Assembly (NCBI RefSeq): GCF_001704615.3
Contig: NZ_CP029397.2
Location: 2,666,001 to 2,730,000, forward strand
Length of the DNA: 64,000 nt
Direction: 5' to 3'
Source of the DNA: Acinetobacter defluvii
GTDB taxonomy: Bacteria; Pseudomonadota; Gammaproteobacteria; Pseudomonadales; Moraxellaceae
Numbering within the stretch: the first letter of the stretch is position 1; each line of letters opens with the position of its first letter. The translations under genes and the position numbers were made by a program. This document shows positions 49,114-58,450 of the stretch, piece by piece. The notes beneath the pieces were generated by a model. That model saw only the letters and a program-made list of their open reading frames with translations, did not search any database and had not been told where the DNA came from.

Positions 49114-49548
49114 TTAGAGTTTTGCAATATCACCTTTTAGTGTAACACCAGCCACTGCTGTACCTTTGGCACAATCATAGGTTGTGGTGCTACGTGTTTC
49201 ATTTGATTTATAGAAGCTGGTAATATTGGTCACTGCATTCGCTCCACGAGATTTTGCAGTATTTTGAAATTGAATCAATGCTGAGCGTAATACATGATCA
49301 CAAGCATTTTCTGCAGACTTTCCAAAACCATTGGTCTTTTTATTGGTGACCAAACCTTTTTGTAAAATCTGACCACCTGATTTTGTCCCTGCTAAATAAA
49401 ACTTTACAGAACCATCCAAAACGCCATCGGCAACAGCGCGGTCAACAGCTTCTTTAAAATTAAATTGATGCATAGAATCTGCAGCTTGTACAGAAGCCAT
49501 CCCGCTTAGCCCCAAAGTGAAAGCGATACAAATATTTTTAATAGACAT
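49114..49548 (-). CDS. Small exported protein of the aryl polyene cluster
   Basis: This 144-residue protein has a signal peptide (MSIKNICIAFTLGLSGMASVQA, cleavage before AD). The mature part contains FNFKEAVDRAVADGVLDGSVKFYLAG, ENACDHVLRSALIQFQNTAKSRGANAVTNI and a C-terminal TYDCAKGTAVAGVTLKG, with two cysteines that may form a disulfide. Homologues are often misnamed excinuclease ATPase subunit, but no ATPase motif is present. It lies four bases after the second ketosynthase and is probably co-transcribed. Its role is unknown. Confidence 0.72.
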   Translation of the reverse strand: MSIKNICIAFTLGLSGMASVQAADSMHQFNFKEAVDRAVADGVLDGSVKFYLAGTKSGGQILQKGLVTNKKTNGFGKSAENACDHVLRSALIQFQNTAKSRGANAVTNITSFYKSNETRSTTTYDCAKGTAVAGVTLKGDIAKL

Positions 49549-49552
49549 ATGA

Positions 49553-50788
49553 TTACCCTTGTTTGTGATCTATTTTTTTGAAAATAATGGAAGTATTAAT
49601 ACCTCCAAAAGCGAAATTATTACTCATCAATATTTCGGCATTTATTGTTCGAGCTTGCCCCACAATATAATCTAAATCTCCACAAAGTGAATCAATATTT
49701 TCTAAATTTAATGTAGGAATAAATCGTTGTCTTTGCATCATTTCTAGACTAAGCCACGCTTCAATTGCACCACACGCACCCAATGTATGTCCAAAATAAC
49801 TTTTCAATGAACTGATCGGTTTACGTCCTAAAATACGTGCAGTAGCTTGTGTTTCAGCAATATCACCTTGATCCGTAGAAGTACCGTGAGCACTGACATA
49901 ATCCACCTGTTCAGCAGAAATTTGTGCATCTTTGAGCGCCAACTGCATACAACGCCCCATCATTTCTGAATCGGGTCGTGTTACATGCTGACCATCGGTA
50001 TTGCTTCCATAACCGATAATTTCAGCATAAATTTTAGCACCCCGTGCTTTAGCATGTTCATATTCTTCTAAAATTAGACAACCAGCTCCTTCTCCTATCA
50101 CTAAACCATCTCGATTTTGATCAAATGGACGTGGTGATTTTTCAGGATGCTCATTCATACTACTGGTTGCCAGCAAAACATCAAAAACAGCACAACCTGC
50201 TGCACTGAGTTCTTCTGCTCCACCTGCAAGCATAACGGTTTGTTTGCCATATTTGATGGCTTCATAAGCTTGACCAATCGCCATTGAACCAGAAGTACAA
50301 GCACTTGAAGTCGGTAAAGTCAGTCCCTTTAAACCGAAATATACCGTCATATTGACTGCACTGGTATGTGACATCATTCGAATATAAGTCGTTGCATTCA
50401 TTTTGTTCATGTTGTTTTCATTTAACATAGAACCAAACTCAGCAACCGCTTCCACACTTCCAGCAGAAGAACCAAATGCCACACCCGTTTCGCCATTTTG
50501 CAGAATTGGATCATTTAATAAGTCAGCATCAATCAATGCTTTCTCAGCACTGATTACAGACATTAAAGCGACACGCCCCATACCACGAGTGACTTTACGA
50601 TTAAAGTGCTTAGGTATGTCAAAATGCTCGACTGGACCCGCTATTTTACAGCGTAAGTCCGCAAAAACCTCCCAGTCTGGCATATAACGAATACCACTTT
50701 TTGCTGCATCAAATTGTACAAAAATCGCATCAGCGGTTTCACCCAATGAGGTAATCCCCGCCATACCAGTGACAACAACACGTTTCAT
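49553..50788 (-). CDS. apeR: ApeR-like beta-ketoacyl-ACP synthase
   Basis: This 411-residue FabF-type condensing enzyme has the full triad: Cys164 in TSSACTSGSMA, histidines in SAHGTSTDQGD and KSYFGHTLGACG. In the E. coli/Xenorhabdus aryl polyene pathway a ketosynthase at this position (ApeR) is thought to act early or alone, separate from the heterodimeric chain-elongating pair. Its ATG overlaps the ketoreductase stop (TGATG), showing translational coupling. The letter is assigned by gene order and domain, from memory of the reference cluster. Confidence 0.85.
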   Translation of the reverse strand: MKRVVVTGMAGITSLGETADAIFVQFDAAKSGIRYMPDWEVFADLRCKIAGPVEHFDIPKHFNRKVTRGMGRVALMSVISAEKALIDADLLNDPILQNGETGVAFGSSAGSVEAVAEFGSMLNENNMNKMNATTYIRMMSHTSAVNMTVYFGLKGLTLPTSSACTSGSMAIGQAYEAIKYGKQTVMLAGGAEELSAAGCAVFDVLLATSSMNEHPEKSPRPFDQNRDGLVIGEGAGCLILEEYEHAKARGAKIYAEIIGYGSNTDGQHVTRPDSEMMGRCMQLALKDAQISAEQVDYVSAHGTSTDQGDIAETQATARILGRKPISSLKSYFGHTLGACGAIEAWLSLEMMQRQRFIPTLNLENIDSLCGDLDYIVGQARTINAEILMSNNFAFGGINTSIIFKKIDHKQG

Positions 50789-51519
50789 CAGATCAAGCCC
50801 CCATTCACTGAAATGACTTGGCGTGTGATATAACTAGCATCATCACTACATAAGAATTTTACGACTTTGGCAACTTCATCTACTTGTCCCATACGTTGCA
50901 TGGGGATCATTTTCAAAGCATGCGCTTGAACTTCTTCACTGACCATTTCTGTTTCAATCAGACCAGGGGCTACACAATTCACGGTAATTTTACGTTTTGC
51001 CAATTCTAATGCCAATGCTTTCGTTGCACCCATCAATCCAGCTTTAGCTGCACTATAATTCACTTGCCCACGATTACCCATTACGCCTGAAACAGAAGAC
51101 ATGGTCACAACACGCCCACCTTTTTTCAAACGAATCATCGGCATGATGACTGGTTTTAAGACATTATAAAAACCGTCAAGAGAAGTCGAAATTACCTCGT
51201 CCCAATCATTGTCGCTCAATGCAGGAAAAGCTGCATCATGGGTTAAACCAGCATTGAGTACTACGCCATAAAATGCACCATGTTCAGCAATGTCTTGTTC
51301 TAATAATTGTTGAACTTGAGTGCGCTCAGTCACATCAAATAACAAGGCATGACTATTACGCCCCATTGCTTGAATTTCAGCAACTACTTGCTCTGCTTCA
51401 GCTTTTCGGGAACGTGCATGCACGGTGACATCAAAGCCTGCTTGTGCGAGTTGTAATGCAATGGCTTTTCCAATACCTCGGCTTGACCCCGTTACTAAAA
51501 TTCGTCTTGTCACACACAT
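50788..51519 (-). CDS. apeQ: ApeQ-like 3-ketoacyl-ACP reductase
   Basis: This 243-residue FabG-type SDR reduces the beta-keto group after each elongation of the polyene. It has the nucleotide motif TGSSRGIGKA near residue 11, LNAGLTHDAAF (NAG motif) and the catalytic SSVSGVMGNRGQVNYSAAKAG with Ser, Tyr and Lys. It ends YITRQVISVNGGLI, the usual FabG close. The ATG at 51519 has AGGA very near; a GTG two codons in is possible. It lies between the dehydratase and ketosynthase genes of the cluster. Confidence 0.88.
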   Translation of the reverse strand: MCVTRRILVTGSSRGIGKAIALQLAQAGFDVTVHARSRKAEAEQVVAEIQAMGRNSHALLFDVTERTQVQQLLEQDIAEHGAFYGVVLNAGLTHDAAFPALSDNDWDEVISTSLDGFYNVLKPVIMPMIRLKKGGRVVTMSSVSGVMGNRGQVNYSAAKAGLMGATKALALELAKRKITVNCVAPGLIETEMVSEEVQAHALKMIPMQRMGQVDEVAKVVKFLCSDDASYITRQVISVNGGLI

Positions 51520-51546
51520 ATCCTAATCTTTTAAATTTTACTGTTG

Positions 51547-51969
51547 TTATTCAGGTTCATATACACTCAATATAGCGCTGATTGTATAACCTTGATAATA
51601 AATCTCACAGGCAAATTGTCCCAATCCTTCATGCAAATATTGGCGTTCTGCTCGGACTGTCACGATCTTGTCCATTTCAAAAAATGACACAGGTAAATGT
51701 AATTTTCGTGTGCCTAAAAGAAATCCTATTTTGGGTGCTTGCCCTAACGCTTGACCTTGTGAACCCGCATAAGCACTGATGGTTTGTGCCATTAACTCAA
51801 TACTTGACCATGTTGGCAAACCTTGTGCTTCACAAAACATGAGTTCAGGGCGAATGCTTAACTGTGCCACAGCATAATTTTCCCCGATCTCAACCAGATC
51901 ATCAATAAACACCATCGGTTTTTGATGGGGAATAAAATCTATTGCATTTACACTGGGTAATATATTCAT
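51547..51969 (-). CDS. apeP: ApeP-like hotdog-fold dehydratase
   Basis: This 140-residue protein of the FabA/FabZ-like hotdog family has DFIPHQKPMVFIDDLVEIGE followed by the helix-containing PTWSSIELMAQTISAYAGSQG and GFLLGTRKLHLPV. In the reference aryl polyene system ApeP pairs with ApeI to dehydrate the hydroxyacyl intermediate. Here an ApeI-like domain is fused to the AMP-ligase at 61678-63402, so the partner would be that fusion. The start overlaps the ketosynthase stop by four bases. Confidence 0.83.
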   Translation of the reverse strand: MNILPSVNAIDFIPHQKPMVFIDDLVEIGENYAVAQLSIRPELMFCEAQGLPTWSSIELMAQTISAYAGSQGQALGQAPKIGFLLGTRKLHLPVSFFEMDKIVTVRAERQYLHEGLGQFACEIYYQGYTISAILSVYEPE

Positions 51970-53180
51970 GCTAATTGTGTTCCAAAGATTAAGCTAATAT
52001 TACTCCCCCCAAAAGCAAAAGAGTTTGACATGACATAGCTGATTTTATGAGGTAATTTTGCATTTTCTACAAAGTTTTGCTCATCCATCTCAACATCGAA
52101 AATAGTATGTTGATGCAACGGCAACCATGTTTGATCTTTTAATACCTGTGTACAAATCATCGCTTCGATTGCCCCTGCTGCACCTAAGCAATGTCCCGTT
52201 TTATGTTTGGTACTGCTGAGTGGCACCAAATAATCTTGAAATACGTGCTGCACCGCTTTAATTTCCATTGCATCATTTTGTGCTGTGGCTGTGCCATGCA
52301 AATTTAAATAGCCAATCTCTTGTGCTTGAAGATTTGCCATTTCTAATGCTGCTTGCATGGCTTTGGCTGCGCCAAGCCCCTCAGGATGCGGCGCTGAAAT
52401 ATGCCATGCATCCATCGACTCACCTGCTGACATCAACATCACAGGTGCTGTTTCTTTACTCAACAGAAATAAAGCAGCTGCCTCACCAATATTAATACCA
52501 TCTCGGTGTTGCCCACACGGCTGACAAATACTATTCGATAAACTTTCTAAGCTATTAAAACCATTTAAGGTGAGTTTACACAAGGTATCCACACCGCCCA
52601 CCAAAACCGCATCGGCAAGTCCTGCATTGATCAGACGTTGTCCTGCAGCTAAGGCTTTGGCACTTGAGGAACATGCTGTCGAAATGGTATATGCAACACC
52701 GTCCCAAGCCAAATACTGTTGTAAAGCTTTGGCTAAACTGTCCATCTCTTGTTTTTTTTGCACTACTTGAGCACTTTGATTACCTTGAAAATGACGTTGC
52801 AACTCAGCTTCATTGTCTGCAATTCCTGACGTTGAAGTTCCAATAATGATCGCTAAACGTTTAGGATCAAATTGGGCGGTATATGAACGTAGCTCAGCCT
52901 CGATACCTTGTAAAGCAGTTAAAGCAAAACGTAAGTTTCGGGTTTCAATCGACTTTAAATCTTCTGGCACAGATTCAATTAAAGCCACTGGACATGCACC
53001 CACCCACACTTTTTTATCCAAAATAAAGTCTGGTCTTAAACTCAATGTATTATCCGTTTGGGTCAATGCTTGTTGCATCTGTAGCGCCCCCGCCCCTAAA
53101 GCAGACAAGCCAACACTAAGTTGAATTCCCACAGCAGGATATTTAGCATCTATCTGTTCAGGCATCCGGATTTTACTCAT
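51966..53180 (-). CDS. apeO: ApeO-like beta-ketoacyl-ACP synthase
   Basis: This 404-residue ketosynthase has intact catalytic residues: Cys170 in TISTACSSSAKAL, histidines in NLHGTATAQND and KHKTGHCLGAAGAIEA. It ends MSNSFAFGGSNISLIFGT. In the characterised pathway ApeO is the catalytic half of a heterodimer with the chain-length-like ApeC. No second ketosynthase-like gene lacking the cysteine occurs here, so the partner should lie beyond the right edge of the window. The N-terminus (MSKIRMPEQIDAKYPAVGIQLSVG) departs from the usual FabF opening. It overlaps the DUF3261 gene by eight bases. Confidence 0.83.
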   Translation of the reverse strand: MSKIRMPEQIDAKYPAVGIQLSVGLSALGAGALQMQQALTQTDNTLSLRPDFILDKKVWVGACPVALIESVPEDLKSIETRNLRFALTALQGIEAELRSYTAQFDPKRLAIIIGTSTSGIADNEAELQRHFQGNQSAQVVQKKQEMDSLAKALQQYLAWDGVAYTISTACSSSAKALAAGQRLINAGLADAVLVGGVDTLCKLTLNGFNSLESLSNSICQPCGQHRDGINIGEAAALFLLSKETAPVMLMSAGESMDAWHISAPHPEGLGAAKAMQAALEMANLQAQEIGYLNLHGTATAQNDAMEIKAVQHVFQDYLVPLSSTKHKTGHCLGAAGAIEAMICTQVLKDQTWLPLHQHTIFDVEMDEQNFVENAKLPHKISYVMSNSFAFGGSNISLIFGTQLA

Positions 53181-53727
53181 TATTTTCTAAAGTATTGGCT
53201 ACTTCGCTAAACACCATTTGATAAGGCACTTGCACATTCTCCACCTCAATCTGTGCAGTTGTATGGCGAATATTTAATACTTTTTGTTGATTAATTTCAA
53301 TTTCCTGAACCAAGCCATTGTTGGTATCAAGTTTATTTACTTGAACATTTTTAGGAGGATGTTCAATAAAACGTGGATAAGTTGCAAATAAAACATCACG
53401 GACGACAAATTCAAAAGGTAACAACCGCATTGCATCGATACGTTGTTCAACAGTGACTTTTTGACCATCGAAATGTAATTTGAACAACTGCTGCCCCGTT
53501 AAGCTCAAAGCCAAAAAGTCCAAGTCTTGACCTGTCTGTTGTTGATATAGTAAAAAGCTAAAACTATGTTCTTTCCACTGTACTTCAACTTGATCTTGAC
53601 GTTGATAATGCTGCGCAGTCCATTGCGTAGTGGCTAAACCTTGGGCTTTAGGCAAAAACTGCTGACAAGCACTTAATGGTATGATCATTAACAAAGTTAA
53701 AGCACACTTCTTCCATGTATTCGGCAT
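53173..53727 (-). CDS. DUF3261 lipoprotein of the aryl polyene cluster (ApeN-like)
   Basis: This 184-residue lipoprotein begins MPNTWKKCALTLLMIIPLSACQQFLP, with lipobox LSAC; Gln after Cys suggests outer-membrane sorting. The mature body (VQWKEHSFSFLLYQQQTGQDLDFLALSLTGQQLFKLHFDGQ) is beta-rich, like DUF3261 proteins that accompany aryl polyene clusters. It probably helps carry the lipid-linked pigment to the outer membrane, together with the LolA-like protein and the MMPL exporter. It abuts the flavoenzyme gene and overlaps the ketosynthase gene by eight bases. Confidence 0.8.
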   Translation of the reverse strand: MPNTWKKCALTLLMIIPLSACQQFLPKAQGLATTQWTAQHYQRQDQVEVQWKEHSFSFLLYQQQTGQDLDFLALSLTGQQLFKLHFDGQKVTVEQRIDAMRLLPFEFVVRDVLFATYPRFIEHPPKNVQVNKLDTNNGLVQEIEINQQKVLNIRHTTAQIEVENVQVPYQMVFSEVANTLENNE

Positions 53728-55028
53728 TATTCCATCCCAACCATAGCCACGGGTGACTGCCCTTCTCGACAGTACTCCGCCAACGTAATTAAACGCTGTT
53801 TGGCATTTTTATGAATTGGATTTTTATCATCCCATGCATAACCCGCGAGCAAAGAGGCAATCATACGACGAATTTTATCATTCTGATTTTTTGAAAATAC
53901 CACGTCCTGAAACTCACCGTCATACCACGCTTCTACATAAGCACGAAACACTTGAATCCCTTTACGTAATGGCTTTTCATATTCTTGCATCCAATCTACC
54001 TGTCCCCCTTGGAGGGTACGCTCCACTAAAGGTACAGCTAAACTTGAAGATTTTAAGGCAATGGTTACACCCGAAGAAAATACAGGATCTAAAAACTCAC
54101 CTGCATTACCGAGTAATGCATAGTTTTGTGCAGCTAAATGTTTAACATCAGCAGAGTACCCGACCAAAGTCCTTACTGGGGTATCAAACTTTTTGTTGCG
54201 TAGCACATGCGACAAAGCTGGATCATCAGCTAGGATACGTGCAAATGTCGCTTGCAAAGTTTCAGGACTAGTATCATTAAATTGATAAGCATCAAAGAAG
54301 TCTTGCTCTCCCACTATACCAAAGGATGCACGACCATCAGCAAAAGGAATCAACCAATACCATGCACGTGGATCTTTTTCATGTACCGTAATTAAAATCT
54401 TTTCACGATCAAAATCAGGATCATCCAAAATCCCATCTTCAATATGGGTAAAAATTGCACGACGCACAGGAAAATCTGATGGACTTTCAAGGTCTAAAAA
54501 TTTGGGCAAAATGCGCCCAAAACCACTGGCATCTAATAAGAATTGAGCTTGAATTTGATACGTTTCAGCCTGTTCATTTTTAACTGTCAAAATAGGATGT
54601 TTAGATGCTACATCCACCGCCACAACTTCGTGCCCAAAACGAATTTCTGTACCAAACTGCTCCGCTTGCTGTGCCAATAAATGATCAAAATCCGCACGAC
54701 GTACTTGCCATGTTGTGCCAGGTCCTTCACTAAACTTTTCAGTAAAGTCATAAAAACTACGTTGCTGCCCTTTTAAAAAAGCTGCACCATTTTTAAACTG
54801 AAAAGCACGTTCTTCAACATGATTTTTAATGGTATCTAATAGACCAGCTTCCTCTAAAAATACCATCGACTGTGGAAGTAAAGATTCCCCAATCGAAAAA
54901 CGTGGAAAATATTGTTTCTCAATGATGGTAACCGCATAGCCTTTTTTTCTTAATAATGCGGCTGCTGAACTGCCTGAAGGTCCTGCCCCTATAATTAATA
55001 CATCTGTATGTTGAATTGAATTCATCAT
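53727..55028 (-). CDS. FAD-dependent oxidoreductase, halogenase-like, in the aryl polyene cluster
   Basis: This 433-residue flavoprotein has a Rossmann entry DVLIIGAGPSGSSAAALLRKKGY (GAGPSG at 14-19) and YFPRFSIGESLLPQSMVFLE, typical of the tryptophan-halogenase/geranylgeranyl-reductase group. Trp223-Tyr-Trp-Leu-Ile-Pro228 fits the WxWxIP pattern used to recognise flavin-dependent halogenases. YALLGNAGEFLDPVFSSGVTIALKSS is the second FAD block. It could halogenate or hydroxylate the aryl head group or act as a reductase; sequence alone does not decide. It is not part of the E. coli cluster I recall. It lies between the exporter and DUF3261 genes. Confidence 0.83.
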   Translation of the reverse strand: MMNSIQHTDVLIIGAGPSGSSAAALLRKKGYAVTIIEKQYFPRFSIGESLLPQSMVFLEEAGLLDTIKNHVEERAFQFKNGAAFLKGQQRSFYDFTEKFSEGPGTTWQVRRADFDHLLAQQAEQFGTEIRFGHEVVAVDVASKHPILTVKNEQAETYQIQAQFLLDASGFGRILPKFLDLESPSDFPVRRAIFTHIEDGILDDPDFDREKILITVHEKDPRAWYWLIPFADGRASFGIVGEQDFFDAYQFNDTSPETLQATFARILADDPALSHVLRNKKFDTPVRTLVGYSADVKHLAAQNYALLGNAGEFLDPVFSSGVTIALKSSSLAVPLVERTLQGGQVDWMQEYEKPLRKGIQVFRAYVEAWYDGEFQDVVFSKNQNDKIRRMIASLLAGYAWDDKNPIHKNAKQRLITLAEYCREGQSPVAMVGME

Positions 55029-55040
55029 TCTCCCCCAATC

Positions 55041-57365
55041 TCAGCTATCTTGCTGATTCTGTAAAATAATACGATGTTTATTATCTGCTTTCGTAAAAAT
55101 CGTGGCATAAATAAATGAAAATATAACACCAAATAAAACAGTTAAACCAAAACAATGAATGGCATAGGTATGACTAAAAGACAATAAACCAAAGCCGAGT
55201 AACGTCGACATCATACATAAAAATAATGCCATCCCCACGACTTGTGGATGATCATGCCCATGCCGATAAAAAATCGCATAGTCTACCCCAATCCCAATAA
55301 TCAAAAATGTCCCCATAACACTAAACAAGTTAATTTCTACACCGAGCCACGCTTGTACAGCAAACGTACTGAGCAAAGCCAAACTGACAGGTAAAATCAA
55401 CGCCACAATAGATTTGATACCATAAATCACAGCCAATCCGATCAGCAATGCCACCAAAGCATAAAACAGTAAATACTGTGCTTGAATACGATGATCATGA
55501 AATAATGCAGATAAGCTACTAACAGGTTGTAAAAAGTGAATCTGTGCTGTTTGTAACTGTGCCAATGGTTGTGTCTGCTGCACACCTTGCACCATCACCA
55601 GGCGTTCGTGATTATTGACCTGTAAAAATGCCAAGGGATGTTGCGCAAAAGTAGACATTGTTAATAATGGTTGCTGGGAAAGCTGCTGCTGCCAATTCAG
55701 AATATCATTTACATTCAACTGCATGGCTGTGGCATAGCTCTCTAGGTCAGCTTTAGGAATCTGTTGTAACAGTTGAATATTGGCACGTTGTGTTGCCAAG
55801 GATGGGACAGATTGCCCAATGGCTTGTACACTTTGCAACTGCCCTTGTTGCTGTAACTGATTTAATTTGACCAATAAATCTTGTTCAAGTTGCTCGAGTT
55901 CAGCTGTATCCTTGGCACGAATCACAAAATAATCACTACTTTGCTGTTGCCCAAAACGCTCACGTACATAATGATCTTCTTGTTTCAGCTTTTGATCCAT
56001 GCTTTGTAAATTACGAATGTCATCATTGGCTTTTAGAAAATACAAACTACTGATCGACACCACCGCAATCATAGCGATCATGCAAAAGCGTAAGCGATCA
56101 TGGCTGAGTACATAATCTCGTGTACGACCAATAAAGTGTAAAGTATCAATCGCAGGTTGTGCATTTAAAGCTTTCAAGCGTGGCAACAATAAAATACTTG
56201 TGATCCATGCTGCACTCAGCCCAACAATAGAAAATACCGCAATTTGTTTAAAACCTGGAAAAGGTGTAAACGTTAAAAATACATAGGCGACCAAAGTCGT
56301 CATCAACCCCATGAATAAACTGGGTAATACTGGTTTTAAAACTTTAAAACCATTCACTTTTGGATGTTGCGACTGCAATGCCATAAAATAAAAAGAAAAA
56401 TCAACACATACCCCGACCAAACTTGCGCCAAAAACCAAAGTCATCAGATGAATTTCACCAAATACCCCATGCGTGATAGCAAATGCCAACAAACACCCAC
56501 TACTGACTGCAATAAACTCAGTCAACATGGGACGCAAAGACCGAAAACCAAACCAAACCAATAACAACACACCCAAACTTGAGCCTAAGCCAATCGTAGA
56601 AATTTCTTTTTCAGCCGATTGTGTGCCAAAGCTTGAAAATAAAAGTGTGCCAGTCCAATGCGTTTTCGCCCCGATTTTAGTTAAATCAGCGTCCAGTTGT
56701 TGCATCCAATCTGTCGTATTTTCTTGATAATCAATATTATAAGGACTTTGTGTCAGCTCTAAACTAAAAAAGCGAGAATTACCTTTTTCATCATGAATGG
56801 TTGCAAAGCCGTGCTCCATCTCAATCGTTTGATCCGTTTTCTGACTGGACAAATTCATGGCAAAACGGGGAAACAACAACAAAGGATCTTTTTGTAATAA
56901 ATCAGCACTGATCGGCATACCTGGACTCATGATTTGCAATAATGCTTGCTCAGTTAAACTGGCATAATCATGTTGTTTTAACAAAGCAATATCATCAGCA
57001 CTGAGCAAACCTGCATGATGCTGATATAAGGTTTGTGCAAATTTTTCTGTATCTAACTGTGGTTTGAGTGGTTGCCATAAATTCGTCTTAGCCACACGTT
57101 GCTTAAGCAAATCCGTTGCTTGTTGCATCACTTGACCATTCGGTGCATCAACCACCAAAAAAACTTTATTATTCAGTTGTTCACTAACATATTTCTGTGT
57201 TTGCTCAGCGGCATGATCTTGTTTTTCTTCTGGCAACAAAGCAAAGATATTGGTTTGTATATGAATGTCACGCTGCAACCATGCATAAGTCAGATAGCTT
57301 GCCACGATCAATAATACAGCAACCCAAAGCGCAGTAAATTTATTTTGCCAACTTGAAAAGAGCAT
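55041..57365 (-). CDS. MMPL/RND-family exporter of the aryl polyene cluster (ApeM-like)
   Basis: This 774-residue inner-membrane transporter has a first helix near residue 10, a periplasmic domain, a bundle of about five helices around residues 250-410, a second periplasmic domain, and a final bundle at about 630-760 (FSVMGTFLIIGIGVDYAIFYRHG). The duplicated architecture is that of MMPL/RND lipid exporters. It probably moves the acylated pigment out of the inner membrane. A GTG at 57371 is possible; the ATG at 57365 is used. Its start lies inside the LolA-like gene, a 26-base overlap. Confidence 0.87.
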   Translation of the reverse strand: MLFSSWQNKFTALWVAVLLIVASYLTYAWLQRDIHIQTNIFALLPEEKQDHAAEQTQKYVSEQLNNKVFLVVDAPNGQVMQQATDLLKQRVAKTNLWQPLKPQLDTEKFAQTLYQHHAGLLSADDIALLKQHDYASLTEQALLQIMSPGMPISADLLQKDPLLLFPRFAMNLSSQKTDQTIEMEHGFATIHDEKGNSRFFSLELTQSPYNIDYQENTTDWMQQLDADLTKIGAKTHWTGTLLFSSFGTQSAEKEISTIGLGSSLGVLLLVWFGFRSLRPMLTEFIAVSSGCLLAFAITHGVFGEIHLMTLVFGASLVGVCVDFSFYFMALQSQHPKVNGFKVLKPVLPSLFMGLMTTLVAYVFLTFTPFPGFKQIAVFSIVGLSAAWITSILLLPRLKALNAQPAIDTLHFIGRTRDYVLSHDRLRFCMIAMIAVVSISSLYFLKANDDIRNLQSMDQKLKQEDHYVRERFGQQQSSDYFVIRAKDTAELEQLEQDLLVKLNQLQQQGQLQSVQAIGQSVPSLATQRANIQLLQQIPKADLESYATAMQLNVNDILNWQQQLSQQPLLTMSTFAQHPLAFLQVNNHERLVMVQGVQQTQPLAQLQTAQIHFLQPVSSLSALFHDHRIQAQYLLFYALVALLIGLAVIYGIKSIVALILPVSLALLSTFAVQAWLGVEINLFSVMGTFLIIGIGVDYAIFYRHGHDHPQVVGMALFLCMMSTLLGFGLLSFSHTYAIHCFGLTVLFGVIFSFIYATIFTKADNKHRIILQNQQDS

Positions 57366-58005
57366 CTTCACTCGCCATCATTTGAACAGGTTGAGTCGTA
57401 TGCTGACTAAATTGAATACGGGTTGCATTATTGGCTTTTTCAGTAATGACGATACGATCCACAAAACGCTGCCCTTGCGCATCGACACGTACAAATAATT
57501 TTTTAAACAAACTGCTCTTTGGCGTAAGCGTCACATTCCACTGTGTCGGTGAATAATTTGCTGAAACCACATTAAAGTTTTTTACCAATGCTGCTTCATT
57601 GCCTGACATGAGCTGTAAAAATAGGGTCGCCACAGAACCATAAGGGGATTTATCAATTTCAATTTGACTAAAAGTACGTTGAGTTTTTTGTACTAATTTT
57701 TTCGGTGTCACAATTAAACTGGCTTGTACTGGATTTTGAATTTGCCACAAAACCCCATTTTGTTTAGAAAATAAAACTGTTCCATTGGAAACAAAGGTTT
57801 TATTTAAAGACGCAAGGCTCTTTTGTTGTTGAAAATGTGCACGTACTATCGGGGTGGCAGACAATTGCGTAAAAATCTGACTGACTTGCGTATTTTGTGC
57901 AAAACTGGCTGTTGAAAAAGTCATACAAGCCATCGCAGCACACGCACAGCTCAGCAAAAACTTCCGCATAGAAAATGCTTGAGATTGAATTCTGATATTT
58001 TGCAT
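57340..58005 (-). CDS. LolA-like outer-membrane lipoprotein carrier of the aryl polyene cluster (ApeL-like)
   Basis: This 221-residue exported protein has signal region MRKFLLSCACAAMACMTFSTASFA preceded by 12 extra residues from the chosen ATG. VSQIFTQLSATPIVRAHFQQQKSL and FVSNGTVLFSKQNGVLWQIQNPVQASLIVTPKKL are typical of the LolA-like proteins paired with MMPL exporters. The start at 58005 is set by GGAGAGA upstream; the second ATG (57969) has no ribosome site and would give a more usual signal length. A longer frame to 58056 overlaps the thioesterase gene and is rejected. Confidence 0.83.
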   Translation of the reverse strand: MQNIRIQSQAFSMRKFLLSCACAAMACMTFSTASFAQNTQVSQIFTQLSATPIVRAHFQQQKSLASLNKTFVSNGTVLFSKQNGVLWQIQNPVQASLIVTPKKLVQKTQRTFSQIEIDKSPYGSVATLFLQLMSGNEAALVKNFNVVSANYSPTQWNVTLTPKSSLFKKLFVRVDAQGQRFVDRIVITEKANNATRIQFSQHTTQPVQMMASEDALFKLAK

Positions 58006-58027
58006 AAAAAATTTCTCTCCACTCAAG

Positions 58028-58447
58028 CTAAGCAGGCTGAAAAGCCGACCAGGCATTTAAACGCTCAAACAAAACAGAAGGTGATTGGAAACACATTTCT
58101 CGCGTGTCAATATTCACTGCAACTTGTGAAGTAAAGCCTTTGGTTAAACGTTTACCTGAATCAGCATCGAAAATTTGATACTCGATTTTCAAACGATTTT
58201 CCCATTCTTTTAAAATGGCACGTACCCGTATTTTCTGTTGAAACTCAATACCTTGTACATAACGTACATAACTTTCAATCACTGGCCACGCATAACCTGA
58301 TGCTTTCATTTGCACATAGTTGTACTGAAACTCATCCAGTAATTTACAGCGCGCGATCTCAAAATATTTAATGTAATGTCCATGCCAAACAATGTTCATG
58401 GTATCCACATCATGAAATGGAATTTCAATAATCACATCAGCATGCAT
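58028..58447 (-). CDS. apeK: ApeK-like 4HBT thioesterase
   Basis: This 139-residue hotdog-fold acyl thioesterase of the YbgC/4-hydroxybenzoyl-CoA type has IPFHDVDTMNIVWHGHYIKYFEIARCKLLDEF, containing the catalytic Asp and HGHY-type loop. In the pathway it would release or proofread acyl-ACP intermediates. It lies four bases downstream of the ammonia-lyase gene and 22 bases before the LolA-like start. Confidence 0.85.
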   Translation of the reverse strand: MHADVIIEIPFHDVDTMNIVWHGHYIKYFEIARCKLLDEFQYNYVQMKASGYAWPVIESYVRYVQGIEFQQKIRVRAILKEWENRLKIEYQIFDADSGKRLTKGFTSQVAVNIDTREMCFQSPSVLFERLNAWSAFQPA

Positions 58448-58450
58448 AAC

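Noticed and set aside
53816..54145. Plus-strand frame of 109 codons inside the flavoenzyme gene
   Set aside because: It is antisense to conserved FAD-binding sequence and has no supporting features.
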